From: Enterovibrio baiacu
GTDB lineage: Bacteria > Pseudomonadota > Gammaproteobacteria > Enterobacterales > Vibrionaceae
Assembly (NCBI RefSeq): GCF_004120195.1
Contig: NZ_SCHN01000005.1
Location: 467,800-531,799, forward strand
Direction of reading: 5' to 3'
Length of the DNA stretch: 64,000 nt
A program made the translations under genes and the position numbers. Positions 1-9,299 of this stretch are shown one piece after another (the stretch's first letter is position 1; the number at the start of each line of letters is the position of its first letter). The notes beneath the pieces were generated by a model. That model was not told the origin of the DNA and did no database searches. It saw only the letters and a list, made by a program, of their open reading frames with translations.

Positions 1-1352
1 AACAGGGCTTCTAACCCTGCCAGCTCACCGGTTTTCACATTGTATTGGGGCTGATAGTAGACTTTTAAGTCCCCTTCTAAGAGTTGCTTCATGTGATCAT
101 TCACCGTCGCAACTCGTTCGCCCAATGCATTCTGCGCTTTATTCAACAACATGTCGCCGTGCGCCAATACTCTGCTGTTAAGACGCAAGCGCCGTGCGAG
201 TTTTTCACCGAGCATCTCATTACTGTCCACTTCAAAACGACGAATGAAAGGCCGGTAAATCATCACGCCAATCCCAATAAGGCAGGCTTGTACAAACACG
301 GCCATGACATTTCCGTCCGTCGCCAACCAAACATTCGCTAACACGGGCGTAATCCAACTAAGGTCCAAGTTCACAACACTGATCGGAAACACTGTAAACA
401 GCACAAAAGCTAGCAACTGATTGATAAGTGGCACCAAAATGAACGGAATAGCAAGCGTGGGGTTGTAAATCACTGGTAAGCCAAACAGGAGGATCTCATT
501 GATGTTCAACAGCGCAAAAGGCAGGGATATTTTTGCTATAGCACGCCCATGTTGATTACGAGAAAACAAGAGCAACGCCAAGATCAATGACCACGTTCCT
601 CCCGCGCCCCCTGGCACAGCAAACAAATCAAAGAACTGGGTGAACGGAATATTCGAAACATAAACATCCGTGACAAATTGGGCATCAAAGAAGGTGTAAT
701 AAGCCGCAGCACCATGAATCCCAATTAACCAGAACAAATGAATGAATAGGTTATACGCCACGCTTTGCCACTGCATAGATTGCTCAGCGACCCAATCAAC
801 AAAAGGCGTAAGGGAAAAATAGTGCATGACTGGCGTTAACAGTAGAGCAAAAATGTAAATGACAATATATGGCAAAGTGGCGTCGATATGATGTCTTAAA
901 GAGCGGTTCAATACGCCTTTTCGATCAATCGTAAATTTGAACACTCGGCGTAAAACAACATAAAACACACTCACAAATACAGGAATTGCAATTGCCTGAG
1001 GTAAAACGAAATTGCTCGATAGTTCTATTCCTCCTTCCGATACTTGGATATAACCAGAGAACTTGAGAAACAGCAGTAAGGTTAAAATAGTGGCGTGAAT
1101 ACGTTCATAAGAAAAACCCAGAGCGAGGTGATAAGCCAACGATATTGTGAGTAACAGAGGAAAGATAAGACCAAACATTTGTGACAACGCAACAGTCACA
1201 TCATGATCAATAATCAAATAATGCTCATTGATGATAGTGAACAATATCCAAACAGAGCGCAGAAGCATAAAAGGAAGGAGCGCAAGCGCTGCTTCTCTCA
1301 GCGCATCTGAAAATATCTTGAATCCCGATACGAGGTTGACCGTGTGTGTCAT
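1..1352 (-). CDS. PTS EIIC-like/EAL fusion, c-di-GMP phosphodiesterase (3' end outside window)
   Basis: About 450 residues are visible; the gene runs off the left edge, so no stop codon is seen. The N-terminal ~350 residues form a polytopic membrane domain resembling a PTS EIIC permease, with many hydrophobic helices and a Gly-rich PGGAGGTW loop. A short charged linker follows, and the window edge cuts into an EAL domain that begins YYQPQYN...GELAGLEAL, where ExL is the signature that binds metal and c-di-GMP. The start is ATG at 1352, because an in-frame stop lies directly upstream. Inferred role: c-di-GMP hydrolysis at the inner membrane, perhaps tuned by a sugar-like ligand sensed through the EIIC-like part. 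No EIIA or EIIB domain is visible, so transport itself is doubtful. Confidence 0.85.
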   Translation of the reverse strand, partial: MTHTVNLVSGFKIFSDALREAALALLPFMLLRSVWILFTIINEHYLIIDHDVTVALSQMFGLIFPLLLTISLAYHLALGFSYERIHATILTLLLFLKFSGYIQVSEGGIELSSNFVLPQAIAIPVFVSVFYVVLRRVFKFTIDRKGVLNRSLRHHIDATLPYIVIYIFALLLTPVMHYFSLTPFVDWVAEQSMQWQSVAYNLFIHLFWLIGIHGAAAYYTFFDAQFVTDVYVSNIPFTQFFDLFAVPGGAGGTWSLILALLLFSRNQHGRAIAKISLPFALLNINEILLFGLPVIYNPTLAIPFILVPLINQLLAFVLFTVFPISVVNLDLSWITPVLANVWLATDGNVMAVFVQACLIGIGVMIYRPFIRRFEVDSNEMLGEKLARRLRLNSRVLAHGDMLLNKAQNALGERVATVNDHMKQLLEGDLKVYYQPQYNVKTGELAGLEAL

Positions 1353-1810
1353 TCATCACTCCGACGACTATTCTCAAAATAAAGAGCACAATTTCAAGAA
1401 GGAACCAACACACACCTTCAAATCAATGATTAATCTCCTCAGCATAATAAACATGATTTTCATTTTTAATCATGTTCACTTTGCGAGAATCATTAATAAC
1501 CAGTCACATTAAAACCATCCACATAGAAATAACTCTTATGAAAATCATTCAAAATTGACCAATTCACTCTCAAAAACTGATATCCGCGCGTATTTAAGCA
1601 TCATTTATTTTCAGTAGAAAGCCCCTATTAGTAATTAACACCTCTCTTTAATCGCTAATGAAAAATAGTAGATTAGTGATAATAACCTTGACGGAACGTT
1701 AGTAATTTCAACATTACGTCTCGCTCCTGATGCAACTGAATTAAATCTATAAGGCAGGAAATAAATAATCATATTCTTGTCATAATGGTCTATTCGCTGT
1801 TTACATGACG
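1353..1810. other. AT-rich intergenic stretch, no gene seen
   Basis: This lies between the start of the EIIC-EAL gene and the end of dcuC. It is strongly AT-rich with no convincing reading frame. It presumably carries the promoter of the leftward EAL gene. I saw no recognisable operator. Confidence 0.6.
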
Positions 1811-1843
1811 AAAAAAAGCCCAGTGAGTCATCACTGGGCTTTT
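1811..1843 (-). terminator. Rho-independent terminator of dcuC
   Basis: A perfect 10-bp stem (AGCCCAGTGA / TCACTGGGCT, loop GTCA) is flanked by a run of seven A on the left, which reads as a U-tract on the minus strand. It lies about 20 bp after the dcuC stop. A short T run on the other side may make it bidirectional. Confidence 0.85.
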
Positions 1844-1862
1844 CAATGCCTATCTTTGTTCG

Positions 1863-3215
1863 CTATACGCCAATAATCAGTGAGGCCACTGTTGACACGA
1901 TCAACGCTCCCACCATGGGAATGGCAGTGCGTTTTACCAATTCAAACGGTGACACACCCGCAACACCCGCCACGGCAACAACTGCCCCGGTGATAGGTGA
2001 CATAGAACGCGCAATGCCCGATGCGAGTTGCATTGGCATCAACATCGCTATTGCCGGAATCCCCACTTTACCCGCGATGTCTGGCACGATGGCCGCAAAA
2101 GAGAAAAATGGCGCATTGCCTGAACCCATGATGATTGCTGCCAATGCAATGATTAACACCATCAAGATAACCATCAATGCCGGAGAAACACTTGCTGCCA
2201 AGGCACCATCAATTACGGTGTTCAACAAGCCTGTGGTTTTTAAGCCTTGCGCGAAGGTTTGACCCGCAACAACAAGGGTAACAACCCGTGCAAACTGGCG
2301 ACCCATGCTGTCGAAGTAAACCAAAATATCACTGAAAACAGCTTTTGGTTTACGGCGGAAGGTTTCGCACAACATTGCGACAGCAATTGAGACGAACATT
2401 GCAGTGACGACATCAATCTTCACTGACTCTATCGCCATTGGGCTGAAAATAAGCAGCAACGCCAAAGGAATAACAGGCAGTAATGCATACCACATCGGTG
2501 GGTTCGCTTCGCTTTCGCCCGCGTTTATTTCGGTATCGCCGTTATCTGTCTCTCTGCTATCGAACCAGCGTTGTACAAACAAATGCAGTATTGCGATCGT
2601 GACCATGGTGATCAGTGCGACAGGAAGTTGGTAAGAAATGAAGTATTCCGTCACCGGCATATCTGCGGTACGCGCGGCAAGGTTTGCGTTCCCTGACGCA
2701 GGCCCCAAGTCCAAACACGCCGCCGTGGCAATCACAGCAGTCGCTGACATCTTGCTCACGCCCAAGCGAACCAAGATTGGGTACAGCGTCACCATCAGCA
2801 ACAAACCAAGCCCAGAAGCACTTGGTATGAAGATATTGAGGAATTGTCCGATCAGATATCCCAACGCCATGACGAGATAAGGCGCTTTGAAATATCCCAA
2901 GGGCTTAATGGCGATGCTTACCAGCGCACGAGAAGCACCGATATGGTCCATATAATGCGCGAAACCACCCACGGCCATGATGATGAGACCAAGACCTGCA
3001 ACCGTTTTACTCGTGGTCTGTTTTACAAACGTGAATATATCGAGGGCAACAGAACCGCTTGATGCAGACTCAGGTAACGGCATACCTGTTTCGAAGAAAA
3101 TGCCGGCGACCATGAGGATCATACCGCCGATAAACAGCGTCGTTTGTGGGTTGTAACGTTTTACGATGAGGTAACCGACAGCAAAGATCACTGTCAAGCT
3201 AAAGAGCGTTGTCAT
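1863..3215 (-). CDS. dcuC: DcuC-family C4-dicarboxylate transporter
   Basis: This 450-residue, highly hydrophobic protein has about a dozen membrane segments and matches the DcuC family in length and character. It has the N-terminal FSLTVIFAVGYLIVKR helix, a conserved FIPSASGLG re-entrant-like motif, an ATAACLDLGPASGN segment and a C-terminal SPITGAVVAVAG motif. The charged central loop (RETDNGDTEINAGESE) is the usual cytoplasmic break between the two halves. In the known family it exports succinate, or exchanges fumarate for succinate, during anaerobic growth. It stands alone, with its own terminator and a 25-bp inverted repeat about 83 bp upstream of the start. Confidence 0.85.
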   Translation of the reverse strand: MTTLFSLTVIFAVGYLIVKRYNPQTTLFIGGMILMVAGIFFETGMPLPESASSGSVALDIFTFVKQTTSKTVAGLGLIIMAVGGFAHYMDHIGASRALVSIAIKPLGYFKAPYLVMALGYLIGQFLNIFIPSASGLGLLLMVTLYPILVRLGVSKMSATAVIATAACLDLGPASGNANLAARTADMPVTEYFISYQLPVALITMVTIAILHLFVQRWFDSRETDNGDTEINAGESEANPPMWYALLPVIPLALLLIFSPMAIESVKIDVVTAMFVSIAVAMLCETFRRKPKAVFSDILVYFDSMGRQFARVVTLVVAGQTFAQGLKTTGLLNTVIDGALAASVSPALMVILMVLIIALAAIIMGSGNAPFFSFAAIVPDIAGKVGIPAIAMLMPMQLASGIARSMSPITGAVVAVAGVAGVSPFELVKRTAIPMVGALIVSTVASLIIGV

Positions 3216-3762
3216 TCATGCTTCTCCATAAACAAAAATTGACACGAAAGCGTATGGATACCGTGGAAAGATTCAGTCCATAACGTGTCATTTCCTTCTT
3301 TGATTCACACAAAGAATCAAAGAGAAGCAGATATCTAGCAGTCTCCCTGAATACGCACAATGATTTTCAGCTTGATGAATGATTGAGCTATTGATAAATC
3401 TATTAGGTGTATCCATGAGATGATTTCGCATCAAAAACAGACAAGGCCAGCAACATGCCGTTTTGTGGTTTTTATGATTTTGTTTTTTGACGAAGAGAAC
3501 GTAAAGACAGAATGTTGCTAATCAACATGACTTTGGTGAACAAGTACGAAGAGAAAGTGCCATTCAAGGTGGGGATTGGTGTTTATCGCGTATTTCATTG
3601 AGATGCAGTTACATTCATTGCCAACCCTTAAACCTAGATTTGGAAGCAAATCACATTTAAAACACCCACATTCCCCCTGTCAGGTCTGTTTCACTGACCA
3701 AAGCACAAACCTTTAACACCTCGCTCAAAACAACTGTCGTCTGTTACTACCTGATTCAATGC
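3216..3762. other. Intergenic stretch upstream of dcuC
   Basis: About 550 bp without a convincing gene. It holds the dcuC promoter region and the inverted repeat at 3298-3322. The rest is AT-rich and I recognise nothing in it. Confidence 0.6.
3298..3322. promoter_or_regulatory. 9-bp inverted repeat upstream of dcuC, candidate operator
   Basis: The perfect arms CTTTGATTC and GAATCAAAG are separated by 7 bp, with the right arm ending 107 bp before the dcuC start codon. The inner TTGAT/ATCAA halves resemble FNR half-sites, but their spacing (11 bp) is far from FNR's 4 bp, so a different dimeric regulator is more likely. No T-run follows on either strand, which argues against a terminator. Confidence 0.4.
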
Positions 3763-3788
3763 AAAAAAAAGCACCCGAAGGTGCTTTT
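3763..3788 (-). terminator. Rho-independent terminator of the RND operon
   Basis: The stem AAAGCACC/GGTGCTTT closes on a UUCG-type tetraloop (minus strand) and is followed by eight T on the minus strand. It sits 24 bp after the RND permease stop. Confidence 0.9.
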
Positions 3789-3811
3789 AAGTGTGGTTTC
3801 CTTTGGTGAAA

Positions 3812-6800
3812 TCAGTCCTCTAATTCCACCAGTTTTGTCGAACCACCGTGGTGCTTTTCTCGCAGTCGTTGAATCAAGGCAAAGAAACCTGGAATCAAGA
3901 ATGTACCTGCCAACAAGACACACAGCAGGCCGCCCGTGAGAGAAATACCCAAAGAGTTCTGGCTGATGTGACCGGCGCCACTTGCGAAAATCAACGGCAT
4001 GATACCGAGGATAAATGACCAAGATGTCATGTTCACCGCGCGGAAACGCAGCTTACCGCCTTCCACAGCCGCATCAGAAATCGACATCTCTTTCTCTTCA
4101 CGCTCATATTTGCCGAATTCCACGATAAGGATCGCGTTCTTCGCCGCCAGTGCAATCAAGAGAACCAAACCAATCTGCGCGTACAGGTTCAGCGGGGTAC
4201 CTGTCATTGCGAGCGCGAGGAAGGACCCCAACGTCGCGACGGGCACAACGAGAATGATCGCCAGTGGAATACTCCAGCTCTCATACTGCGCCACCATGAA
4301 CAAGTAGATGAAGATCAGTGCCAGAATAAAGGCGTAAATGGCAAGGTTACCCGCTTGCACTTCTTGGTAAGCCATGCCCGTCCATTCATACTGGTAGCCT
4401 TGTGGGAGCATTTCAGCAGCAACACGCTCCATGGCGGCAATCGCATCACCTGACGAATAACCCGGTGCAGGTGAACCCTGAATGACAGCAGAACGGTACA
4501 TGTTGTAACGCCATGCCACATCAGGCTCGAACACTTGCTCTACATCAATCAAGGTGCTGAGTGGGATCATGTCACCCGAGGTTGAACGCACGTGGAAACG
4601 CCCCAGTGAATCAAGGTCGTTACGGTAATCCGAACCCGCTTGAATGGTCACGCGGTAGTTCTTGCCATACATGCTGAAATCATTCACATACATCGACGCC
4701 AAGTTACCTTGAAGTGTGGTGAAGATTTCAGACAGTGGAATGCCTAGTTGCTTGGCTTTCTCACGGTCAATGTCTACATAGAAATGCGGCACGTTCGCGC
4801 GGAATGTACTGAAGGTACGGGCAATTTCAGGCTGCTCATTCGCTTTCACCATCAATTGCTGCATCAACATGGCAAGATCACTTCGGCTACGGCCTAAGGT
4901 GTCTTCCAACACAAACTCGAAGCCCGATGCAGCGCCCATCCCAGGCACGGCTGGCGGCCCCATCGCAAACACAATCGCTTCCGGCAATTGCATTGCCGCT
5001 GCGCCGTTAATGCGGTTGGTGATGGAGAACGCATCATGCTCGCCCTCAAGCGCCTGACGGGTTTCCCAGTCTTTTAGCTTGATGAACATCGACGCACCGT
5101 TTGATGCGGCAGCCCCCGTTAGGAAGGCAAAGCCATTCGCAACGGTTGCGCCGTCAACACCCGGTTCATTCTTCACGATTTGCGTCAGCTTGCGTGTCAC
5201 TTCTTCCGTGCGCGACAAAGAAGCAGCATCTGGCAACTGAATGTTGACCAAAAGGACGCCTTTATCTTCTTGCGGAACAAAGCCGGTTGATGTGGTTTTC
5301 GCGAAGTAACCTGCCGCGCCCACAGCAACAACAAACAAAGTCCCTAACACCACGGTTTTGCGAACAAGGAAGCCCGCAACCGCGCCGTATTTGTTCGTCA
5401 CTTTTTCCAACCCACGGTTGAATTTAGTAAACCAACGCGCATGGTTGTCTTCGCCTTGTTTCAACACAAGGGAACACAATGCTGGCGACAACGTTAAGGC
5501 GTTGATCGACGAAATCAGAACCGAGATACAAATGGTCAGTGCGAACTGACGGTACATGATGCCTGTGATACCCGGCAGCATTGCAACAGGCAAGAACACC
5601 GCTAACAACACCAAGGTCGACGTGATGATTGGCCCGGTCACTTCCTTCATTGCAATCAAAGTAGCTTGTCGCGGTGTCAGGCTTGGGTCTTTCGACATGT
5701 TGGTATCAACGTTCTCGATCACCAAGATGGCGTCATCCACCACGATACCGATGGCGAGTATCAAACCAAACAATGTCACCGTGTTCACGGTAAACCCAGC
5801 GGCAAGCATGATCGCAAACGTGCCCACCAGCGAAACAGGGATCGCGATAACTGGAATCAAGGTCGAACGGAAACTGCCCAAGAACAAGTAAGTCACAGCG
5901 ATAACCAAGAGCACGGCTTCAATCAAGGTTTTCACAACGCCTTTGATGGATTCCGCAACGAACAAGGTCGTGTCGTAACTGGCTTCATACGCCATGCCTT
6001 TCGGGAAGTTCTGAGAAAGATCTTCCAATCTCTCCATGATAAGACCGCCACTTTCCAACGCATTCGCGTCAGATTGGAGGTTCAAAATCACGATTGATGC
6101 TGGGCGATCGCGGTATTTACCGTTACCCGAGTAGAATTTACGGCCGAGAGAGACGTCAGCTACGTCTTTCAAATACACCATGCTGCCGTCGGTATTTGCA
6201 CGCACAACCACTTGCTCGAATTCTTCCACAGAACCAAGTCGACCCTGCGTCACGAGTTTGAACGTCATTTCCTGCGCGTCATTAAACGGTGGCGCGCCGA
6301 TATCACCCGCCGCCACTTGGACGTTTTGCTCCGCAAGCACAGAGCGAATGTCCGACGTGGTAATACCAAGGTTGGCCATTTTCTCTGGGTTCAACCATAC
6401 ACGCATGGCGTATTCACCACCGCCCACCACGTTCACTTCACTGATGCCTTTTACACGCGCCAGTTGGTCTTTTACGTTGAGGTTGATGTAGTTAACCAGA
6501 AATTGGTCATCATACTTGCCTTCTGGTGAGTAAAAGTTCAACACCATCAACAAGTCGGGAGAACGTTTTTTCACCGTCACGCCAACTTGGCGAACTTCTG
6601 GCGGCAGTTTAGATTCAATCTGCGCCACGCGGTTCTGCACGTTCACCTGCGCCATGTCAGGGTCAGTACCGATGTCGAACGTTACGTTCAAGCTGTATGA
6701 ACCGTCATTCGCACTTTTAGAGGACATGTAGATCATGTTCTCGACACCGTTGACTGACGTTTCAATCGGGTCAGCAATGGCCTGCTCTACCACCTCAGCA

Positions 6801-6961
6801 CTTGCACCCGAGTAAATGGCAGACACGTTAACGGAAGGAGGACTGATCCTTGGGTACTCTGCGACGGGCAAGTTGAGCAATGCGATTGCCCCTGCCAGCG
6901 TCAGAATAATCGAAATCACCAGCGCGAATTTTGGGCGCTGGATAAAAAATCGGCTCAACAT
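3812..6961 (-). CDS. RND (HAE-1) multidrug efflux permease, AcrB/MexF-like
   Basis: At 1049 residues this has the usual length of AcrB-type inner-membrane pumps. It begins [18 protein letters not shown], the standard first helix. The proton-relay Asp pair is in [20 protein letters not shown], the partner Lys is in [17 protein letters not shown], and the second repeat shows a matching helix bundle. The family exports drugs, dyes, bile salts or solvents from the periplasm and inner leaflet, driven by proton influx. It lies 6 bp downstream of its membrane-fusion partner in a two-gene operon. No outer-membrane TolC-type channel is nearby, so it probably borrows a shared one. The substrate cannot be predicted. 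Confidence 0.93.
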   Translation of the reverse strand: MLSRFFIQRPKFALVISIILTLAGAIALLNLPVAEYPRISPPSVNVSAIYSGASAEVVEQAIADPIETSVNGVENMIYMSSKSANDGSYSLNVTFDIGTDPDMAQVNVQNRVAQIESKLPPEVRQVGVTVKKRSPDLLMVLNFYSPEGKYDDQFLVNYINLNVKDQLARVKGISEVNVVGGGEYAMRVWLNPEKMANLGITTSDIRSVLAEQNVQVAAGDIGAPPFNDAQEMTFKLVTQGRLGSVEEFEQVVVRANTDGSMVYLKDVADVSLGRKFYSGNGKYRDRPASIVILNLQSDANALESGGLIMERLEDLSQNFPKGMAYEASYDTTLFVAESIKGVVKTLIEAVLLVIAVTYLFLGSFRSTLIPVIAIPVSLVGTFAIMLAAGFTVNTVTLFGLILAIGIVVDDAILVIENVDTNMSKDPSLTPRQATLIAMKEVTGPIITSTLVLLAVFLPVAMLPGITGIMYRQFALTICISVLISSINALTLSPALCSLVLKQGEDNHARWFTKFNRGLEKVTNKYGAVAGFLVRKTVVLGTLFVVAVGAAGYFAKTTSTGFVPQEDKGVLLVNIQLPDAASLSRTEEVTRKLTQIVKNEPGVDGATVANGFAFLTGAAASNGASMFIKLKDWETRQALEGEHDAFSITNRINGAAAMQLPEAIVFAMGPPAVPGMGAASGFEFVLEDTLGRSRSDLAMLMQQLMVKANEQPEIARTFSTFRANVPHFYVDIDREKAKQLGIPLSEIFTTLQGNLASMYVNDFSMYGKNYRVTIQAGSDYRNDLDSLGRFHVRSTSGDMIPLSTLIDVEQVFEPDVAWRYNMYRSAVIQGSPAPGYSSGDAIAAMERVAAEMLPQGYQYEWTGMAYQEVQAGNLAIYAFILALIFIYLFMVAQYESWSIPLAIILVVPVATLGSFLALAMTGTPLNLYAQIGLVLLIALAAKNAILIVEFGKYEREEKEMSISDAAVEGGKLRFRAVNMTSWSFILGIMPLIFASGAGHISQNSLGISLTGGLLCVLLAGTFLIPGFFALIQRLREKHHGGSTKLVELED

Positions 6962-6967
6962 CGTCGA

Positions 6968-8089
6968 TTATGCTCCCTGATCTTGGAGACGCACAGTCAT
7001 GCCGTTTCGAACACGTTGCAGACCTTTCACCAACACTTGTTCTTCTGTCTGCAAGCCGTCTTTGACGATCACACCTTCATCGGTTTGCACACCTAATACC
7101 ACGTTACGACGTTCAACAATGTTCCCATCTTTCAGCACCATGACGTAATCCCCTTCCAGATCGGTTTGCACCGACATACGCGGGATAACAATGCTAGGGG
7201 TGGCTTTCTTGTCACGCACTTCTACTTCCACATATTGGCCAGGCAACAAGCGGAATTCAGGGTTAGGGAAACTCGCGCGTAGCGCAATGGTGCCCGTTTT
7301 CAGATCAATACGGTTACCGATGTAATCAATGTGACCAGCGTGCTTATAGTCATGCCCTTTGCCTAGACTGAGGAAGACTTCCGCATTGCCGCTGCGGCCT
7401 TCGCCACTGCCCGAGATCAAATCTGCGCCCATGTTTAAGCGCTGTTTCTCACTCATCGAGAAAGCCGCTTGCATTGGGTCAAGGCTAACGATGGTCGTCA
7501 GCACACCGGTTGATGGGGAAACCAAATCACCAATGCTGGCATTGCTTTCACTGATACGGCCGGTAAAAGGTGCAACTATTTCGGTATGGGCCATATCAAC
7601 TTCAGCGCCTTTCAACTGCGCTTCCGCAGACTTTAACGCCGCTTCCGCCTGCAGTTTCACTGCGGTCAATCGGTCAAATTCAGATTGGCTAATGCCACCT
7701 TTAGGCAAGAGGTCTTTTCCGCGTTCCCAATCCAAATTTGTATTGGTCACACCCGCTTTTGCCTGCGCCACAGCCGCATTTGCACTCGCCACTTTGGCTT
7801 CATACAAAGAAGGATCGATTTGATAGAGTTTTTGTCCTTGGAAAACCAACTCACCTTCTTTGAAAAAACGTTCTTTCAGGTAACCAGACACCTGCGGAAC
7901 AATGCTGACATCTTCAACGGCCTGCGTACGCCCAACGAAGGTTTGGCGCGGTTGATAATCAATAACTTGTGCAACTTCGACCGTCACCAGAGGGACGAAC
8001 CCGCCGCCCTGTTGTGCCTCTTTACCGCCGCAACCAACCAATAGCGTTGCGCTAATGAGCGCAGGAAGCAGTAACTTCCGGTTGACCAT
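6968..8089 (-). CDS. RND membrane-fusion (periplasmic adaptor) lipoprotein, AcrA/MexE-like
   Basis: 373 residues. The N-terminus MVNRKLLLPALISATLLVGC ends in a lipobox (LVGC, Cys20), so the mature protein should be lipid-anchored. Then come the barrel-sandwich/lipoyl halves (TFVGRTQAVEDVSIVPQVSGYL and TEIVAPFTGRISESNASIGDLV), an alpha-hairpin between them, and a C-terminal beta-barrel/MP domain. It bridges the permease to an outer-membrane channel. It is the first gene of the operon and ends 6 bp before the permease start. The start has a good upstream AAGGAGAG-type ribosome site on the minus strand. Confidence 0.92.
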   Translation of the reverse strand: MVNRKLLLPALISATLLVGCGGKEAQQGGGFVPLVTVEVAQVIDYQPRQTFVGRTQAVEDVSIVPQVSGYLKERFFKEGELVFQGQKLYQIDPSLYEAKVASANAAVAQAKAGVTNTNLDWERGKDLLPKGGISQSEFDRLTAVKLQAEAALKSAEAQLKGAEVDMAHTEIVAPFTGRISESNASIGDLVSPSTGVLTTIVSLDPMQAAFSMSEKQRLNMGADLISGSGEGRSGNAEVFLSLGKGHDYKHAGHIDYIGNRIDLKTGTIALRASFPNPEFRLLPGQYVEVEVRDKKATPSIVIPRMSVQTDLEGDYVMVLKDGNIVERRNVVLGVQTDEGVIVKDGLQTEEQVLVKGLQRVRNGMTVRLQDQGA

Positions 8090-8399
8090 TTTTCTCTCCT
8101 TTTCCTTAACATTTCCCTCAAAGGGGATGAATGTGAAGGTTTACTGATTACTTTATAAAAACGCATTCGACCTGAGGCCACGTTATGTGCTTCAAGTCAT
8201 TGTTTAGCCGACATTCTTCAAGGCCAAGCGTGCACATGATTGCACATATTGATAACAAACAAATAAGGAATGTTAGAAAATACGGCCATGACAGCAGAAG
8301 TATGACAAGCGATCCTTTCTGTTAGCTGTACAGGCCAACAAAAAGCGCAAAAGAATCAGTAACAAAATAAGGGGAAGATGTGACGAAATGTGTCAAAAG
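8090..8399. other. Promoter region of the RND operon
   Basis: About 310 bp with no convincing gene and no adjacent TetR/AraC regulator, which is unusual for an RND operon. I recognise no operator. Confidence 0.5.
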
Positions 8400-8430
8400 G
8401 AGACACATGGCGACCCGCACGTCGCCATGC
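8400..8430 (-). terminator. Candidate terminator of the FMN reductase gene
   Basis: A perfect 9-bp stem CATGGCGAC/GTCGCCATG with a 6-nt loop lies 17 bp after the stop at 8446. On the minus strand it is followed by an imperfect pyrimidine run containing TTTT. Confidence 0.5.
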
Positions 8431-8445
8431 TGAAAAGGCAGTGTT

Positions 8446-8973
8446 TTATGACACCAGCGATGCCATGGTGGTTTTCAATGCGTTGTTCAATGTTTCATCT
8501 TTCAACGAACCTGTTTCCATATCAAAGTTATCATAGAAAGACGGCACTGAAAGGCTCGCTGTTACGTCGGCTGCAAAGTGCGGTGCTGAGGTGGTTGCCG
8601 CGGCCAATACATTGCGCGCACCACCTGGGCCAGGGGACGTTGACAGCAAAACTGTCTTTTTGCCTTGGAAGACTTTTTGATTAATGCGTGATGCCCAATC
8701 AAACAGGTTTTTATAGGCCGCAGAATATGAACCGTTGTGTTCAGCGAAGGAAATCACCAGCGCATCGGCCTGACCAATTTTCTCGAAAAAGGCTTTGGCT
8801 TTATCAGGCTGGCCCAATGTTTTTTCCAGATCAACGCTGAACAGCGGTAATTCGTAGTCATTCAGGTCGAGCACTTCCGTTTCTGCGCCATCAACCAGAC
8901 TTGCTGCATAGGTTACCAATTGTCTATTGATGGATTCCGTGCTGCTCGAAGCTGCAAACGCCAATACTTTCAT
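8446..8973 (-). CDS. NAD(P)H-dependent FMN reductase, flavodoxin-like
   Basis: 175 residues with a flavodoxin-like fold. The N-terminal beta strand and phosphate loop read MKVLAFAASSSTESINRQL, the central motif is SFAEHNGSYSAAYKNLFDWAS (typical P-E-x-N-x-S/Y-like FMN-contact region of this family), and LLSTSPGPGGARNVL follows. Family members reduce FMN, quinones, azo dyes or chromate using NAD(P)H in the cytosol. It is transcribed alone. Its leftward orientation and distance from the monooxygenase operon at 53-56 kb argue against it being that operon's reductase. Confidence 0.8.
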   Translation of the reverse strand: MKVLAFAASSSTESINRQLVTYAASLVDGAETEVLDLNDYELPLFSVDLEKTLGQPDKAKAFFEKIGQADALVISFAEHNGSYSAAYKNLFDWASRINQKVFQGKKTVLLSTSPGPGGARNVLAAATTSAPHFAADVTASLSVPSFYDNFDMETGSLKDETLNNALKTTMASLVS

Positions 8974-9299
8974 TTTCTCTCCTTGAAGATCTATAGGTGA
9001 TGCCTAACAATTATCCGTGCCAGCATAACACTCCCATCGCGCCATGCCAGCACCGGTACTCAGTCAGTTGTTTTTATGGTGTTTTTGTCAAAAAATCACA
9101 CATCGTCATTTTGCATCTTTTTCATTTCAAATCGCCCTCATAAAATAAAAAGCCTTTGTTTATAGACATATAACCGCACACATCCACACTTTAGAAATAA
9201 ACGTCTCATTAATGAGCCAATACTTAACTACACTTTTCAATGACTAAACAGCAACTTCCTAATAATTCGAACTCACAATCAAAGGACACGGTTGTCGTT
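8974..9299. other. Divergent intergenic region
   Basis: This AT-rich spacer lies between the FMN reductase and the solute-binding protein gene and presumably holds both promoters. Nothing more specific is seen. Confidence 0.5.

Noticed and set aside
1225..1413. 62-residue minus-strand frame at the start of the EIIC-EAL gene
   Set aside because: It is another frame of the longer membrane protein, whose ATG at 1352 opens a continuous hydrophobic domain leading to EAL.
3298..3322. FNR box upstream of dcuC
   Set aside because: Half-sites TTGAT and ATCAA are 11 bp apart instead of 4, so it does not fit FNR; kept only as a generic inverted repeat.
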